Positions 13,075-25,207 of a stretch of 64,000 bases of DNA are shown here, piece after piece; position 1 is the first letter of the stretch, and each line of letters begins with the position of its first letter. The stretch covers positions 23,387,001-23,451,000 of the forward strand of contig CATNEN010000038.1 in the NCBI GenBank assembly GCA_950097015.1. Direction: 5' to 3'. The notes beneath the pieces were generated by a model. That model made no database searches, was not told the DNA's origin, and worked only from the letters and a program-made list of their open reading frames with translations. The translations under genes were made by a program, and so were the position numbers. The stretch is from Macrostomum hystrix (Eukaryota > Platyhelminthes > Macrostomidae).

Positions 13075-13735
13075 GATTCTCACGATTCACTGTGATTGAT
13101 ACTCACGATCCACTGTGACTGATTCTCACGATTCACTGTGATTGATTCTCACGATTCACTGTGATTGATACTCACGATCCACTGTGACTGATTCTCACGA
13201 TCCACTGTGACTGATTCTCACGATTCACTGTGACTGATTCTCACGATTCACTGTGACTGATACTCACGATTCACTGTGACTGATTCTCACGGTTCACTGT
13301 GACTGATTCTCACGATTCACTGTGACTGATTCTCACGATTCACTGTGACTGATTCTCACGATTCACTGTGACTGATTCTCACGATTCACTGTGACTGATT
13401 CTCACGATCCACTGTGACTGATTCTCACGATCCACTGTGACTGATTCTCACGATCCACTGTGACTGATTCTCACGATTCACTGTGATTGATACTCACGAT
13501 TCACTGTGACTGATTCTCACGATTCACTGTGACTGATTCTCACGATTCACTGTGACTGATTCTCACGATTCACTGTGACTGATTCTCACGATTCACTGTG
13601 ACTGATTCTCACGATTCACTGTGACTGATTCTCACGATTCACTGTGACTGATACTCACCATTCACTGTGACTGATTCTCACGATTCACTGTGACTGATAC
13701 TCACGATTCACTGTGACTGATTCTCACGATTCACT
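13075..13735. repeat. 23-bp minisatellite array continuous with the 21-bp array
   Basis: About 29 copies of a 23-bp unit (GATTCTCACGATTCACTGTG plus ACT). The unit shares the TTCTCAC-ATTCACTG core with the preceding array, so the two are one array in which unit length changed. Confidence 0.93.
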
Positions 13736-14123
13736 GTTATCACTAACTAACTTCAAAAAAGCCTCTAACTCACAGCCCAATCTGTGCTGTGTTTCCAATA
13801 AAATTTCGATATGACTCACTGCCTAGCTGAAACAAATTTCTGTGTTTCGTGGAAATCGGTCACTGCGTGCCGCCGCGGCAAGTGGAGCGCATTGCTACTC
13901 GGATAAAATATCTGCGTGACAATATTGCCCTGTGAAACTTGATTATGGTATAAATTACAATTAAATATAACAAACTAGGAACATAATTAGTGAAAAAACG
14001 CGAGATTGAGAAAGAACAAATTATTTAAAGTTGACTGATCTCGAGCGACAAATCTGTTTATAATTATGCTGGAGGTGAGAGACTGGGCTGCATGATTGGA
14101 AGACAGAGGGAAAATGACAGTGA
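13736..14123. other. Single-copy spacer
   Basis: No gene seen. AT-rich DNA between two arrays. Confidence 0.45.
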
Positions 14124-14713
14124 CGATAGAAGGATCAAAGACTGAATGACTGGGTTGGCAAAGACTGAATGACTGGGATGACAAAGACTGAATGACTGGG
14201 ATGACAAAGACTGAATGACTGGGTTGACAAAGACTGAATGACTGGGATGACAAAGACTGAATGACTGGGATGACAAATACTGAATGACTGGGTTGACAAA
14301 GACTGAATGACTGGGATGACAAATACTGAATGACTGGGATGACAAATACTGAATGACTGGGATGTGACCAAAGACTGAATGACTGGGATATGATCAAAGA
14401 CTGAATGACTGTGGAATGACCAGATGCAGAATGACTGTGGAATGACCAAAGACTGAATGACAGTGGAATGAACAAAGACTGAATGACAAGGATATGACAA
14501 AAACTGAATAGCTGGGATATGAACAAAGACAGAATGACTGGGATATGAACAAAGACAGAATGACTGGGATATGAACAAAGACAGAATGACTGGGATATGA
14601 ACAAAGACAGAATGACTGGGATATGAACAAAGACTGAATGACTGGGATATAACCAAAGACTGAATGACTGGGATATAACCAAAGACTGAATGACTGGAGT
14701 ATGACCAACGACA
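14124..14713. repeat. 23- to 26-bp minisatellite array
   Basis: About 24 copies of a unit with core GAATGACTGGGATGACAAAG. Units grow to about 26 bp (GGGATATGAACAAAG type) towards the right. The minus-strand open frames over it are repeat artefacts. Confidence 0.93.
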
Positions 14714-15285
14714 GAATGACGTGAAAATGACCAAAAAGCAATCGATTGAAAATTAAGACAATAGACATCACAGATGTTTAACAAGTTAAAAGCCGCACCA
14801 GAATTCGCCCGCAACAATTGTGATTTATTGCTTCCTGTCAAATAGAATTCACAAAGTGACTTGCGCATAAGAATATTCTGTGCGTTAGGAGACCCGGAAA
14901 TTGTCGCTAGGTTGATTACATAATCTGTACAGAACCAGTCGGTTGTAAACCATAGCTAAGCGGTGCCGCATAAATTTGGTAATAAATTATGCGGGCCTTA
15001 ACTCTGTGCGACATCTGTCTCTAGGGGGGTGGGCGGGCGCCGAGCAGTTCAAAAGTGGGCTTCTTCGATTTCTGTCACACGCCAAAATATTTGGTCGCAT
15101 GTGTTTGTGTGTGTGCTCATTCAAAACTGATAAATTGGCTAGTCAGTTAAATATCGGTTTGCAATTTCGCGTTTAACTTGTTTCGTGCTTAACAACATCA
15201 ATAAAAATTTGAAATTTATGCTCGCAACCCTGCTGTATCAATCGATCAGCTGAATTCCCCTCTCTGTCTAACATCCCTGTCAAAC
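14714..15285. other. Single-copy spacer
   Basis: No gene seen. Contains a short GT run near 15100-15116. Confidence 0.45.
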
Positions 15286-16461
15286 CTCTTCCTCCGTCTA
15301 TCCTCTCCCCTTGTCTACCCTCTTCTCCTGTCTACCCTCTCCCCCTGTCTACCCTCTCCCCCTGTCTACCCTCTCCCCCTGTCTACCCTCTCCCCTTGTC
15401 TACCTTCCCTCCCTGTCTACCTCTCTCCCTGTCTACCTCTCTCCCAGTCTGCCTCTCTCCCTGTCTACCTCTCTCCCTGTCTACCTCTCTCCCTGTCTAC
15501 CTCTCTCCCTGTCTACCTCTCTCCCTGTCTACCTCTCTCCCTGTCTACCTCTCTCCCTGTCTACCTCTCTCCCTGTCTACCTCTCTCCCTGTCTACCTCT
15601 CTCCCTATCTACCTCTCTCTCTATCTACCTCTCTCCCTGTCTACCTCTCTCCCTATCTACCTCTCTCCCTATCTACCTCTCTCTCTATCTACCTCTCTCC
15701 CTGTCTACCTCTCTCCCTGTCTACCTCACTCCCTGTCTACCTCTCTCCCCCTGTCTACCTCTCTCCCTGTCTACCTCTCTCCCTGTCTACCTTCCCTCCC
15801 TGTCTACCTCTCTCCCTGTCTACCTCTCTCCCTGTCTACCTCTCTCCCTGTCTACCTCTCTCCCTGTCTACCTCTCTCCCTGTCTACCTCTCTCCCTGTC
15901 TACCTCTCTCCCTGTCTACCTCTCTCCCTGTCTACCTCTCTCCCTATCTACCTCTCTCTCTATCTACCTCTCTCCCTGTCTACCTCTCTCCCTATCTACC
16001 TCTCTCCCTATCTACCTCTCTCTCTATCTACCTCTCTCCCTGTCTACCTCTCTCCCTGTCTACCTCACTCCCTGTCTACCTCTCTCCCCCTGTCTACCTC
16101 TCTCCCTGTCTACCTCTCTCCCTGTCTACCTCTCTCCCAGTCTGCCTCTCTCCCTGTCTACCTCTCTCCCTGTCTACCTCTCTCCCTGTCTACCTCTCTC
16201 CCTGTCTACCTCTCTCCCTGTCTACCTCTCTCCCTGTCTACCTCTCTCCCTATCTACCTCTCTCTCTATCTACCTCTCTCCCTGTCTACCTCTCTCCCTA
16301 TCTACCTCTCTCCCTATCTACCTCTCTCTCTATCTACCTCTCTCCCTGTCTACCTCTCTCCCTGTCTACCTCTCTCCCTATCTACCTCTCTCTCTATCTA
16401 CCTCTCTCCCTATCTACCTCTCTCCCTATCTACCTCTCACCCTGTCTACCTCTCTCCCTGA
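15286..16461. repeat. 16-bp pyrimidine-rich minisatellite array
   Basis: About 73 copies of TCTACCTCTCTCCCTG. Rare variants (CCCAGTCTGCC near 15444 and 16137; CTTCCCTCCC near 15406 and 15792) recur in the same neighbourhood, showing block duplications of several hundred bases. Confidence 0.96.
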
Positions 16462-16994
16462 ATAAACAAAAATTAACTCTAATGCAGTAAAATATAATGC
16501 AGTACCCGAACCCAACCAGAACTAGCAATCACTATTTGCAAACGAAATCGAGGAAATAAAGATTGCTAGATCTGCTTCTGTTTCAGGTTCAGTAGCCAAA
16601 TGAGGCCGATATATAAGAGTAATATGTATAGGTGTGAGCATAGTGAGGGGTTCTTGAGAATTCTCTACTCCAAGTGCCAAAACTATGAAGCCGTTTCAAC
16701 TTTTTAAGAGCCACCTACTCACTAGCTACTCACTCTCCAACCGGGTGGGTTGAAGCTATATAGGAACTCACTTTGAAATTGGCGCACTCACAAGTAGCCG
16801 ACCAAAAACCCTTGCCAACTTCCACTTTCGCTTTTCACGATCCTCTCGCGCGTTCAGATTCCTTTACAATCTCCCACTCACACTCTGTTCCCCCCCGATT
16901 CCTCCCAACCACCATTAGGCGACTGAATAACAACATGAGCTCTGCCTATACCCTGCACTAGAGGGAACCAATGAGAGTTGGTGTTGAGTAGTGT
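16462..16994. other. Single-copy spacer with a TATA-like site
   Basis: CTATATAGGAA at about 16755-16765 resembles a TATA box about 300 bp upstream of the hypothetical ORF that follows. No other recognisable signal. Confidence 0.3.
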
Positions 16995-17073
16995 GTGAGG
17001 AGAGAGTGGGAAATCGATGACATCAAAGACCGCCGCCGCCGCTGCCGCCTTTCGCAATCGATAGAAACAAGAA

Positions 17074-17340
17074 TGGAAAAAGTGGAATTAGAAGAAGAAG
17101 AGGATCGCTATGCGGCCAGGTGGAAACCCAAGAAACAGTGCTCAGTCAGGCCGCTGAGCAAATATGAGTCGATTATGAGGAGGATGAGGTGGGGCGAAAA
17201 TAGTAGTGAAGGAGCCGCGACCAATGAGTCTAATTATTCGCTGAAAAAATCCCTTATTCAAATATTTTCCCCTTTTGAGGCAGAGACGGTGCAAAGCATA
17301 GACAATGAGATGCTCAAGGATTACCATTATATTCGTGGGA
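17074..17340 (+). CDS. Hypothetical basic/acidic N-terminal exon (weak candidate)
   Basis: From the ATG at 17074 about 89 residues of non-repetitive, charged sequence can be read: an acidic start with ELEEEED, then YAARWKPKKQCSVRPLSKYE and RRMRWGEN, then a helical stretch. The frame then runs into the 18-bp minisatellite, where the residues become repetitive. An upstream ATG at 16995 is in the same frame. A TATA-like sequence lies 300 bp upstream. I recognise no family, and I see no convincing splice donor before the array. It could be a first exon or a chance frame. Confidence 0.28.
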
Positions 17341-17788
17341 TTTCACAATTCATGGGATTTCATAATTCTTGTGAGTTCATATTTCTTGGGAGTTCATATT
17401 TCTTGGGATTTCAAAGTTCTTGCGATTTCATAATTCTTGGGAGCTCATATTTCTTGGGATTTCATAATTCTTGGGAGTTCATATTTCTTGGGATTTCATA
17501 ATTCTTGGGATTTCATATTTCTTGGGATTTCATAATTCTTGGGATTTCATAATTCTTGGGATTTCATAATTCTTGGGATTTCATAATTCTTGGGAGTTTA
17601 TATTTCTTGGGATTTCATAATTCTTGGGATTTCATATTTCTTGCGATTTCAAATTTCTTGGGATTTCATAATTCTTGGGATTTCATAATTCTTGGGATTT
17701 CATAATTCTTGGGATTTCATAATTCTTGGGATTTCTTATTTCTTGCGATTTCATAATTCTTCTGATTTCACATTCTATGGGATTTCAT
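17341..17788. repeat. 18-bp minisatellite array
   Basis: About 25 copies of GGGATTTCATAATTCTTG with a GGGAGTTCATATTTCTTG subtype. Confidence 0.94.
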
Positions 17789-18261
17789 AGCTTTGCAAAT
17801 AAAATTTCTCAGGACTTAAACTCGCCCATAATGATAAAGACCCTAGGCGCATAAAATTCAATAGATGCGAAGAAACAAAGATGTGGCATCCATTTTTTGT
17901 AGTCAACGATATCTCACAAAAGATTTTGGGATTTTCAGCAACCAGTTTAGAACCATTAGCCGGTATTGTTTGACAAGCCATTAAAAATTTCCTGCAATAA
18001 ATTCCAATAGTCGGTGCTTCTATATTTGAAATTTAAAACAAAAAATCTGCATTTTTGTCACTGGTTGCTTTGTTTTAATGAATCAATGTTAAGGTCTGTT
18101 GGCTTTTAAAATGAGTAGAAAAATACTAAATATACTACTGTTAAACTAAGTACCAGTACTAATCGACGAAACTGGATAGCATCATTCAAAATAATTTTTG
18201 TTTTGCATATAAACTCTAGTCCGTGTTTAGCACAGTTTAGTAAATACAAAATACAGTTTAG
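17789..18261. other. AT-rich spacer
   Basis: No gene seen. Confidence 0.45.
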
Positions 18262-18884
18262 AACACCTACTCAGAACATAATTACCTACTCAGAACATAA
18301 TAACCTACTCAGAACATAATAACCTACTCAGAACATAATAACCTACTCAGAACATAACCTACTCAGAACATAATAACCTACTCAGAACATAATAACCTAC
18401 ACAGAACATAATAACCTACTCAGAACATAATAACCTACTCAGAAAAGAATTACCTACTCAGAACATAATAACCTACTCAGAACATAATAACCTACTCAGA
18501 ACATAATAACCTACTCAGAAAATAATTACCTACTCAGAACATAATAACCTACTCAGAACATAATAACCTACTCAGAAAATAATTACCTACTCAGAACATA
18601 ATAACCTACTCAGAACATAATAACCTACACAGAACATAATAACCTACTCAGAACATAATAACCTACTCAGAAAAGAATTACCTACTCAGAACATAATAAC
18701 CTACTCAGAACATAATAACCTACTCAGAACATAATAACCTACTCAGAAAATAATTACCTACTCAGAACATAATAACCTACTCAGAACATAATAACCTACT
18801 CAGAAAATAATTACCTACTCAGAACATAATAACCTTCTCAGAACATAATAACCTACTCAGAAAATAATTACCTACTCAGAACAT
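18262..18884. repeat. 19-bp minisatellite array
   Basis: About 33 copies of ACCTACTCAGAACATAATA with AAATAATT and AAAGAATT end variants. A CCTACACAG variant recurs about 228 bp (12 units) apart, showing block duplication. Confidence 0.95.
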
Positions 18885-18914
18885 AATTCTGACATTGTGT
18901 GTGTCACGAAACTC

Positions 18915-21072
18915 AGACAACCTACCAAGAAACACGTACAACCTACCCAGAAACACACAAAACCTACCGAGAAACACACACAACCTACCCAGAAACACAC
19001 ACAACCTACCCAGAAACACGGACAACCTACCCAGAAACACACACAACCTACCCAGAAACACACACAACCTACCCAGAAACACGCACAACCTACCGAGAAA
19101 CACACACAACCTACCCAGAAACACGCACAACCTACCGAGAAACACACACAACCTACCCAGAAACAAACACAACCTACCCAGAAACACGGACAACCTACCT
19201 AGAAACACGCACAACCTACCCAGAAACAGAGACAACCTACCTAGAAACACGCACAACCTACCCAGAAACACAGACAACCTACCTAGAAACACGCACAACC
19301 TACCGAGAAACACACACAACCTACCCAGAAACACACACAACCTACCCAGAAACACACACAACCTACCCAGAAACACGCACAACCTACCGAGAAACACACA
19401 AAACCTACCTAGAAACACGCACAACCTACCCAGAAACACACACAACCTACCCAGAAACACACACAACCTACCCAGAAACACGCACAACCTACCGAGAAAC
19501 ACACAAAACCTACCCAGAAACACGCACAACCTACCCAGAAACACGCACAACCTACCTAGAAACACACACAACCTACCCAGAAACGCACACAACCTACCCA
19601 GAAACACACACAACCTACCCAGAAACACCACAACCTACCCAGAAACACACACAACCTACCCAGAAACACACACAACCTACCCAGAAACGCACACAACCTA
19701 CTCAGAAACACACACAACCTACCCAGAAACACACACAACCTACCAAGAAACACACACAACCTACCCAGAAACGCACACAACCTACCCAGAAACACACACA
19801 ACCTACCCAGAAACACACACAACCTACCCAGAAACACACACAACCTACCCAGAAACACACACAACCTACCCAGAAACACACACAACCTACCCAGAAACAC
19901 ACACAACCTACCCAGAAACACATACAACCTACCCAGAAACACACACAACCTACCCAGAAACGCACACAACCTACCCAGAAACACACACAACCTACCCAGA
20001 AACACACACAACCTACCCAGAAACACACACAACCTACCCAGAAACACGCACAACCTACCGAGAAACACACAAAACCTACCTAGAAACACGCACAACCTAC
20101 CCAGAAACACACACAACCTACCCAGAAACACACACAACCTACCCAGAAACACGGACAACCTACCTAGAAACACGCACAACCTACCCAGAAACACACACAA
20201 CCTACCCAGAAACACACACAACCTACCCAGAAACACGGACAACCTACCTAGAAACACGCACAACCTACCCAGAAACACAGAAAACCTACCTAGAAACACG
20301 CAAAACCTACCGAAAAACACACACAACCTACCCAGAAACACACACAACCTACCCAGAAACACACACAACCTACCCAGAAACACGCACAACCTACCGAGAA
20401 ACACACAAAACCTACCTAGAAACACGCACAACCTACCCAGAAACACACACAACCTACCCAGAAACACACACAACCTACCCAGAAACACGCACAACCTACC
20501 GAGAAACACACAAAACCTACCCAGAAACACGCACAACCTACCCAGAAACACGCACAACCTACCTAGAAACACACACAACCTACCCAGAAACGCACACAAC
20601 CTACCCAGAAACGCACACAACCTACCCAGAAACACACACAACCTACCCAGAAACACACACAACCTACCAAGAAACACACACAACCTACCCAGAAACACAC
20701 ACAACCTACCCAGAAACACACACAACCTACCCAGAAACACACACAACCTACCCAGAAACACGCACAACCTACCGAGAAACACACAAAACCTACCCAGAAA
20801 CACGCACAACCTACCCAGAAACACGCACAACCTACCTAGAAACACACACAACCTACCCAGAAACGCACACAACCTACCCAGAAACGCACACAACCTACCC
20901 AGAAACACACACAACCTACCCAGAAACACACACAACCTGCCCAGAAACACACACAACCTACCAAGAAACACACACAACCTTTCCAGAAACACACACAACC
21001 TACCCAGAAACACACACAACCTACCCAGAAACACACACAACCTACCCAGAAACACACACAACCTACCAAGAA
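18915..21072. repeat. 21-bp minisatellite array
   Basis: About 103 copies of a 21-bp unit (ACCTACCCAGAAACACACAC plus A). It shares the CCTACYCAGAA core with the adjacent 19-bp array. All six frames stay open because 21 is divisible by 3; the apparent Thr/Tyr-rich and Cys/Leu-rich proteins are artefacts. Confidence 0.96.
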
Positions 21073-21693
21073 AAAAGAAAAACATAGCAATTCCTAGAAT
21101 CTAGTTCTGTTTTAAACCCCATAGCAACCAACAAAGCAAAGTATAAAGAACTTATTCGCAGTTGCTGAAACCCTACTATAATGCTGTTGAAAAAATAGCC
21201 TAACGGGTTTTCAAAGCTTGCTAATTAGGAGTAGATTAAAAATAGGTACTCAAAAGGGCCTCACTCCGCCCATTGTGTCAGTCATGCGTATGCTGCATGC
21301 TACTGTGCTCAGCCAGTGAGTATATGCTCACAATACGAGCTCGTATGCTATAGCAGTTAAATGGCAGGTTAGTTAACATGGAATCAGGCAGATGCTGTGA
21401 TAGAAGATTTATTAGGGAGGTAGTCATTGTCTTTTAGCCAGATGTTTAGTACCTACGAGTAGTATGGTATTAAATTTACTGCCTAGCAAATATATCGATG
21501 ACTAAAAATGTCTCATAATTTGCAGCTGGCTGACTATTTTTGAGTACCAGTGAATAATTGCCGCTCTAATGTATCCCAGCTTTAAATCTCACTGCTCAGC
21601 TGGGGATGTAGATGCTAATTATTGCGCACAGAACAGAGGAGAGAGAGCTAGTAGGAGAATGACAAGTTCGGAGATAATGGCAAAACATGTTGG
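21073..21693. other. Single-copy spacer
   Basis: No gene or repeat recognised. Confidence 0.45.
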
Positions 21694-22413
21694 AGAGTGA
21701 ATATAAGAGAGGAGAGTGGAGAGAGGAGTGGAGAGAGGAGAGAGGAGAGAGGAGAGAGGAGAGAGGAGAGAGGAGAGAGGAAAGAGGAGAGAGGAGAGGA
21801 GATAGGAGAGAGGAGAGAGGAGAGAGGAGAGAGGAGAGAGGAGAGAGGAGAGAGGAGAAAGGAGAGAGGAGAGGGGAGAGGAGAGAGGAGATAGGAGAGA
21901 GGAGAGGAGAGAGGAGATAGGAGAGAGGAGAGAGGAGAGGAGAGAAGAGAGAGGAGAGGAGAGAGGAGAGAGGAGAGAGGAGAAAGGAGAGAGGAGAGGG
22001 GAGAGGAGATGGGAGAGAGGAGAGGAGAGAGGAGAGAGGAGAGAGGAGATAGGAGAGAGGAGAGAGGAGAGAGGAGTGGAGAGAGGAGAGAGGAGAGAGG
22101 AGAGGAGAGAGGAGAGAGGAGAGAGGAGAGAGGAGAGAGGAGAGAGGAGAGAGGAGAGAGGAGAGGAGAGAGGAGACAGGAGACAGGAGAGAGGAGAGAG
22201 GAGAGGAGAGAAGAGGGGAGAGGAGAGGAGAGAGGAGAGAGGAGTGGAGAGAGGAGAGAGGAGACAGGATAGAGGAGAGAGGAGTGGAGAGAGGAGAGAG
22301 GAGAGGAGAGAAGAGGGGAGAGGAGAGGAGAGAGGAGAGAGGAGATAGAAGAGAGGAGAGTGGAGTGGAGAGAGGAGAGAGGAGAGGAGAGAAGAGGGGA
22401 GAGAAGAGGGTAG
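21694..22413. repeat. GA-rich simple repeat (GAGAGAG/GAGGAG)
   Basis: Almost pure purine on the plus strand for about 700 bp, irregular mixtures of GAGAGGA and GAGGA. It resumes at 22780-22852 on the other side of SINE copy B. Confidence 0.95.
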
Positions 22414-22440
22414 ATGAGTAATAGTAATAATGATATTAGC

Positions 22441-22776
22441 AGGAGGGCTGCGGGCAATGGCACATCATTTGGTGACACTAGACCCGCAGCCAGCGAGGAG
22501 GCAATTCTGCCCATTCCGCTGACTCCTGAGCGCACATGCACACAGATACTGTATACGCAGGCACACACTCACACAGGTGTGTACATCTGCCCTGACTTTC
22601 TCATCGTCAGGCAGTGTACACTCTCATTGCGCCTTGGAGGTTGGCCCTCAATAGCGTAATGGCACCACAAGCACCCAAGCCTTCTCTCCGCGGCTGCGCC
22701 CCAAATAAATGTGGCCTCGCCGCGGAATCGAACTTAAGGACTTAAGGCAAATGTGTTAATCGCTGTGCCAAAGACC
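22441..22776 (-). mobile_element. tRNA-derived SINE, copy B
   Basis: On the minus strand it begins GGGGTCTTTGGCACAGCG (A-box-like) with B-box-like AGTTCGATTCC at plus-strand 22724-22734. The shared body and hairpin (22579-22621) follow, then a tail with TAATATCATTATTACTATT. It splits a purine-rich array, which suggests insertion into it. It is the longest of the four copies. Confidence 0.83.
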
Positions 22777-22852
22777 CCGAGGAGAGATGGAGAGGAGAGA
22801 GATGAGAGGGGAGAGGGGGAGGAGAGAGGGGAGAGAGAGGGGAGAGTGAGAA

Positions 22853-23789
22853 GATTTCGCAGAAGAGAAGGCTTAGTTACGAATGCAGTTTTTCCACATT
22901 GATCTCCAAGCATGTCTTCTCGGTCGCTAAGGGCCAAAACATTCTCGTCTTTCACAGCAAGGCATGGCTGCAGGCCGCTATAATTAATTGTTTGTCTTTT
23001 TTTCTTCTCTCTATTTTTTGACGACCGGTTGATGCAGAAATTCATTGTCAGCAATTTATTTCTCAGTTAATCAAAAAAACACTTCTTTGTTTCTGTCGCG
23101 CACTTAGTAGGCTCAGCCCAATCTACCGGACCCCGTCCTATTCGCAATTGCAGCATCTAAGCCAAAAAACAATGCTCACAGCTATAGTCAGACAACTGTA
23201 GTACTATTGGCTGTTCCACCCGTGACACATCGGGTGGTCTATAACGTTTCATGCATGCAGCTCTGCTATTTTGCATTCACACTCAAAGAAACACTTGAGA
23301 ACATTAATACACTCACCCGAAATTCAGCTTATACTGCGCTCATGCAGGTATAACAAGCCAGCCTCAAGCTTCATAGTTGAGATCTTAAAGACAGACAGAC
23401 AGTGCAACTAACGGGCTGGATAAACCCACTGCAGTACCTTTACATACAGATCAAATGGCTGCTGCTGCTGCTGCTGCAGGTATTCAGTTGCCAAATATAC
23501 CCCCTTGCCATGCGGTACATTTGGTGGATAGAACGAAAACTTTGACGTCTAGTCGAGACCGCTACAATGGACATCAGTTGATAACGACAAGGTAACGGTT
23601 ATACTGTGTCTTTGTGACATTGTGTCTCTGTGACATTGTGACAGCGCCACTACCAATAGCACTCGTTGTGAGGAGATCCCGGAGCTCTTTTGCCTGCCGT
23701 GTCCAATAGCTTAGCAACAAACTCAGCATTCCAACAGTCAATGACAGTTTGATCAACTAACCTTTTTCCCGCTACCTCCGCAAGGACCT
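22853..23789. other. Single-copy region, possible upstream part of the next gene
   Basis: No firm exon. An ATG followed by GCT repeats (about 23455-23478, Met plus a run of Ala) ends at a CAG|GTATTC donor-like site, but joining it to the next acceptor gives the wrong frame for the conserved-looking tail, so I leave it uncalled. Confidence 0.3.
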
Positions 23790-24325
23790 CAACGGCACAG
23801 GCTCCCAGTCTGGCGCAGGCAACTCAGCAAAATGGTGCACGAATCATTCGAAGCTACAGTCTGCACCGATGGTCCATTGCGCACCGGAATGGCAGCGGCG
23901 ACACAACCGGACAGTCGACAAGTCAGTGCGCAGTCCATCAACTCAACGTCGGAGACAAGGCGGCAACATCAAAGTCGAAGCAACACGGCATGCAACTCGA
24001 CCGAAGTCGATCTTCGGTAGCAACTGCTCAAGCCAGGAGGCACACGCTGACTCCTCGACAACAAAATCTTCCAAAAAAGCAGCAGCAGCAGCAGCAGCAG
24101 CAGACGCGGCAGTCAGCAGTGTCTCAAGGCAAACAACTGCCCTGCCTAGAGACTTTCATCGCTCGCAGCCTGACGCAGGTGCTGGAAAATCGACCGGCGT
24201 CTGGCTGGTCGGCCGAGAGGCACGCCAGCGCCGTGGAGAAGGTGTCAGGCTGGCTGAAGGAGGTCGGCCAGGCGAGGTGTCTCGACGACCTTCTGGCTGG
24301 TCAGCAGCTGGGCTGCGAAAGCTGA
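23790..24325 (+). CDS. Hypothetical protein, probable last exon
   Basis: A pyrimidine tract followed by CCGCAAG (ending at 23789) looks like a 3' splice site. From there one frame stays open to the stop at 24323-24325. It reads a low-complexity Ser/Gln-rich part, a run of 7-8 Gln near 24080-24105, then a helical, protein-like tail beginning LPCLETFIARSLTQVLE and ending DDLLAGQQLGCES. The first in-frame ATG is at 23990; starting there gives 111 residues. I recognise no family. The two other plus-strand frames over the same bases are also open in part, so the frame choice rests on the tail. Upstream exons are not identified. Confidence 0.4.
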
Positions 24326-25207
24326 CGAAACCGATGTAAAAAATGCAGTTTTCCCGTTCAAATACATATTTTTAGTTCAGAAAACTGAACGTAATTATCA
24401 TAGGTGGCAATTGCATGCGAACAAGCGTTAAAGCCTGCTTTCATTCCATGAAGATTAATCTAGCTAACTTGAAATGTCGTTAAGGTACTTCATGATGTTA
24501 AAGGGCCGCTTTTTACTTCCCGCACGTACTACTTACAGTAGCGTAAGTAAACAAAATAACAAGTGTCGTCCTTCATGATGACTTAATTAAGTAAAGTAAT
24601 TAACGAAATTTAGGTCTCAATCAACAAATATTCAGAGGAATAAAAATTATTCGGGCGAAATGTATCATTCATTTTTATCATGAAGAAATAAAGATGTATA
24701 TATTAATATATAAATTATATATATGGCCCTTTATTAATTCGAAACTTCAACTTAAAAGCCAAATAAATAATATCTTTGTTTCGCTTTTGAGTAAAAAGGA
24801 GTAACCAATGTTTAAATATATGCAATTAAAAAACTATGAACGCTATCAGCGTTTTTCTGCCCAGAACTGTCTAAAAGTGCAGAGAAAAGTAACAACAGTT
24901 AAAAAAATTATTTAAAAGACCAAACCTATAATCAATTAATATTGATTTGCTGATTGGATAAAACAAAGTTAACAAGTGAGAAGACAATCAACTAAAATCG
25001 TTAACACGAAGCTAATTTAGTGTACTTTTATATTAAGTTTGTCGTCCCAGTTAGAGTGGCTACTGTGTGAGTTGTCGGCCCAAGGTTCAATGTACCTGAC
25101 GTTCTTACTATGGCTTGGCGTAAATTGGACTAAACAGTTCAGGGAAGGATGTCTGAGCTCGGGTGAAGGATGAAACGCGTTAGACCCCTCTGCCACTCAG
25201 CCCCCGC
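24326..25207. other. AT-rich intergenic region
   Basis: No gene. TTTATT at 24730-24735 is an AATAAA on the minus strand and could serve the TRIM-like gene ending at 25208, which would give a 3' UTR of about 0.5 kb. Confidence 0.45.

Noticed and set aside
15311-16490. 384-codon Ser/Leu/Pro frames
   Set aside because: Translations of the 16-bp pyrimidine array.
18872-21090. Open frames in the 21-bp array
   Set aside because: Same reason; four or more overlapping frames on both strands.
21687-22568. Open frames in the GA tract
   Set aside because: Simple-repeat artefacts.
24836-24860. Stem-loop followed by T-run resembling a bacterial terminator
   Set aside because: The window is eukaryotic; short chance hairpin in AT-rich DNA.
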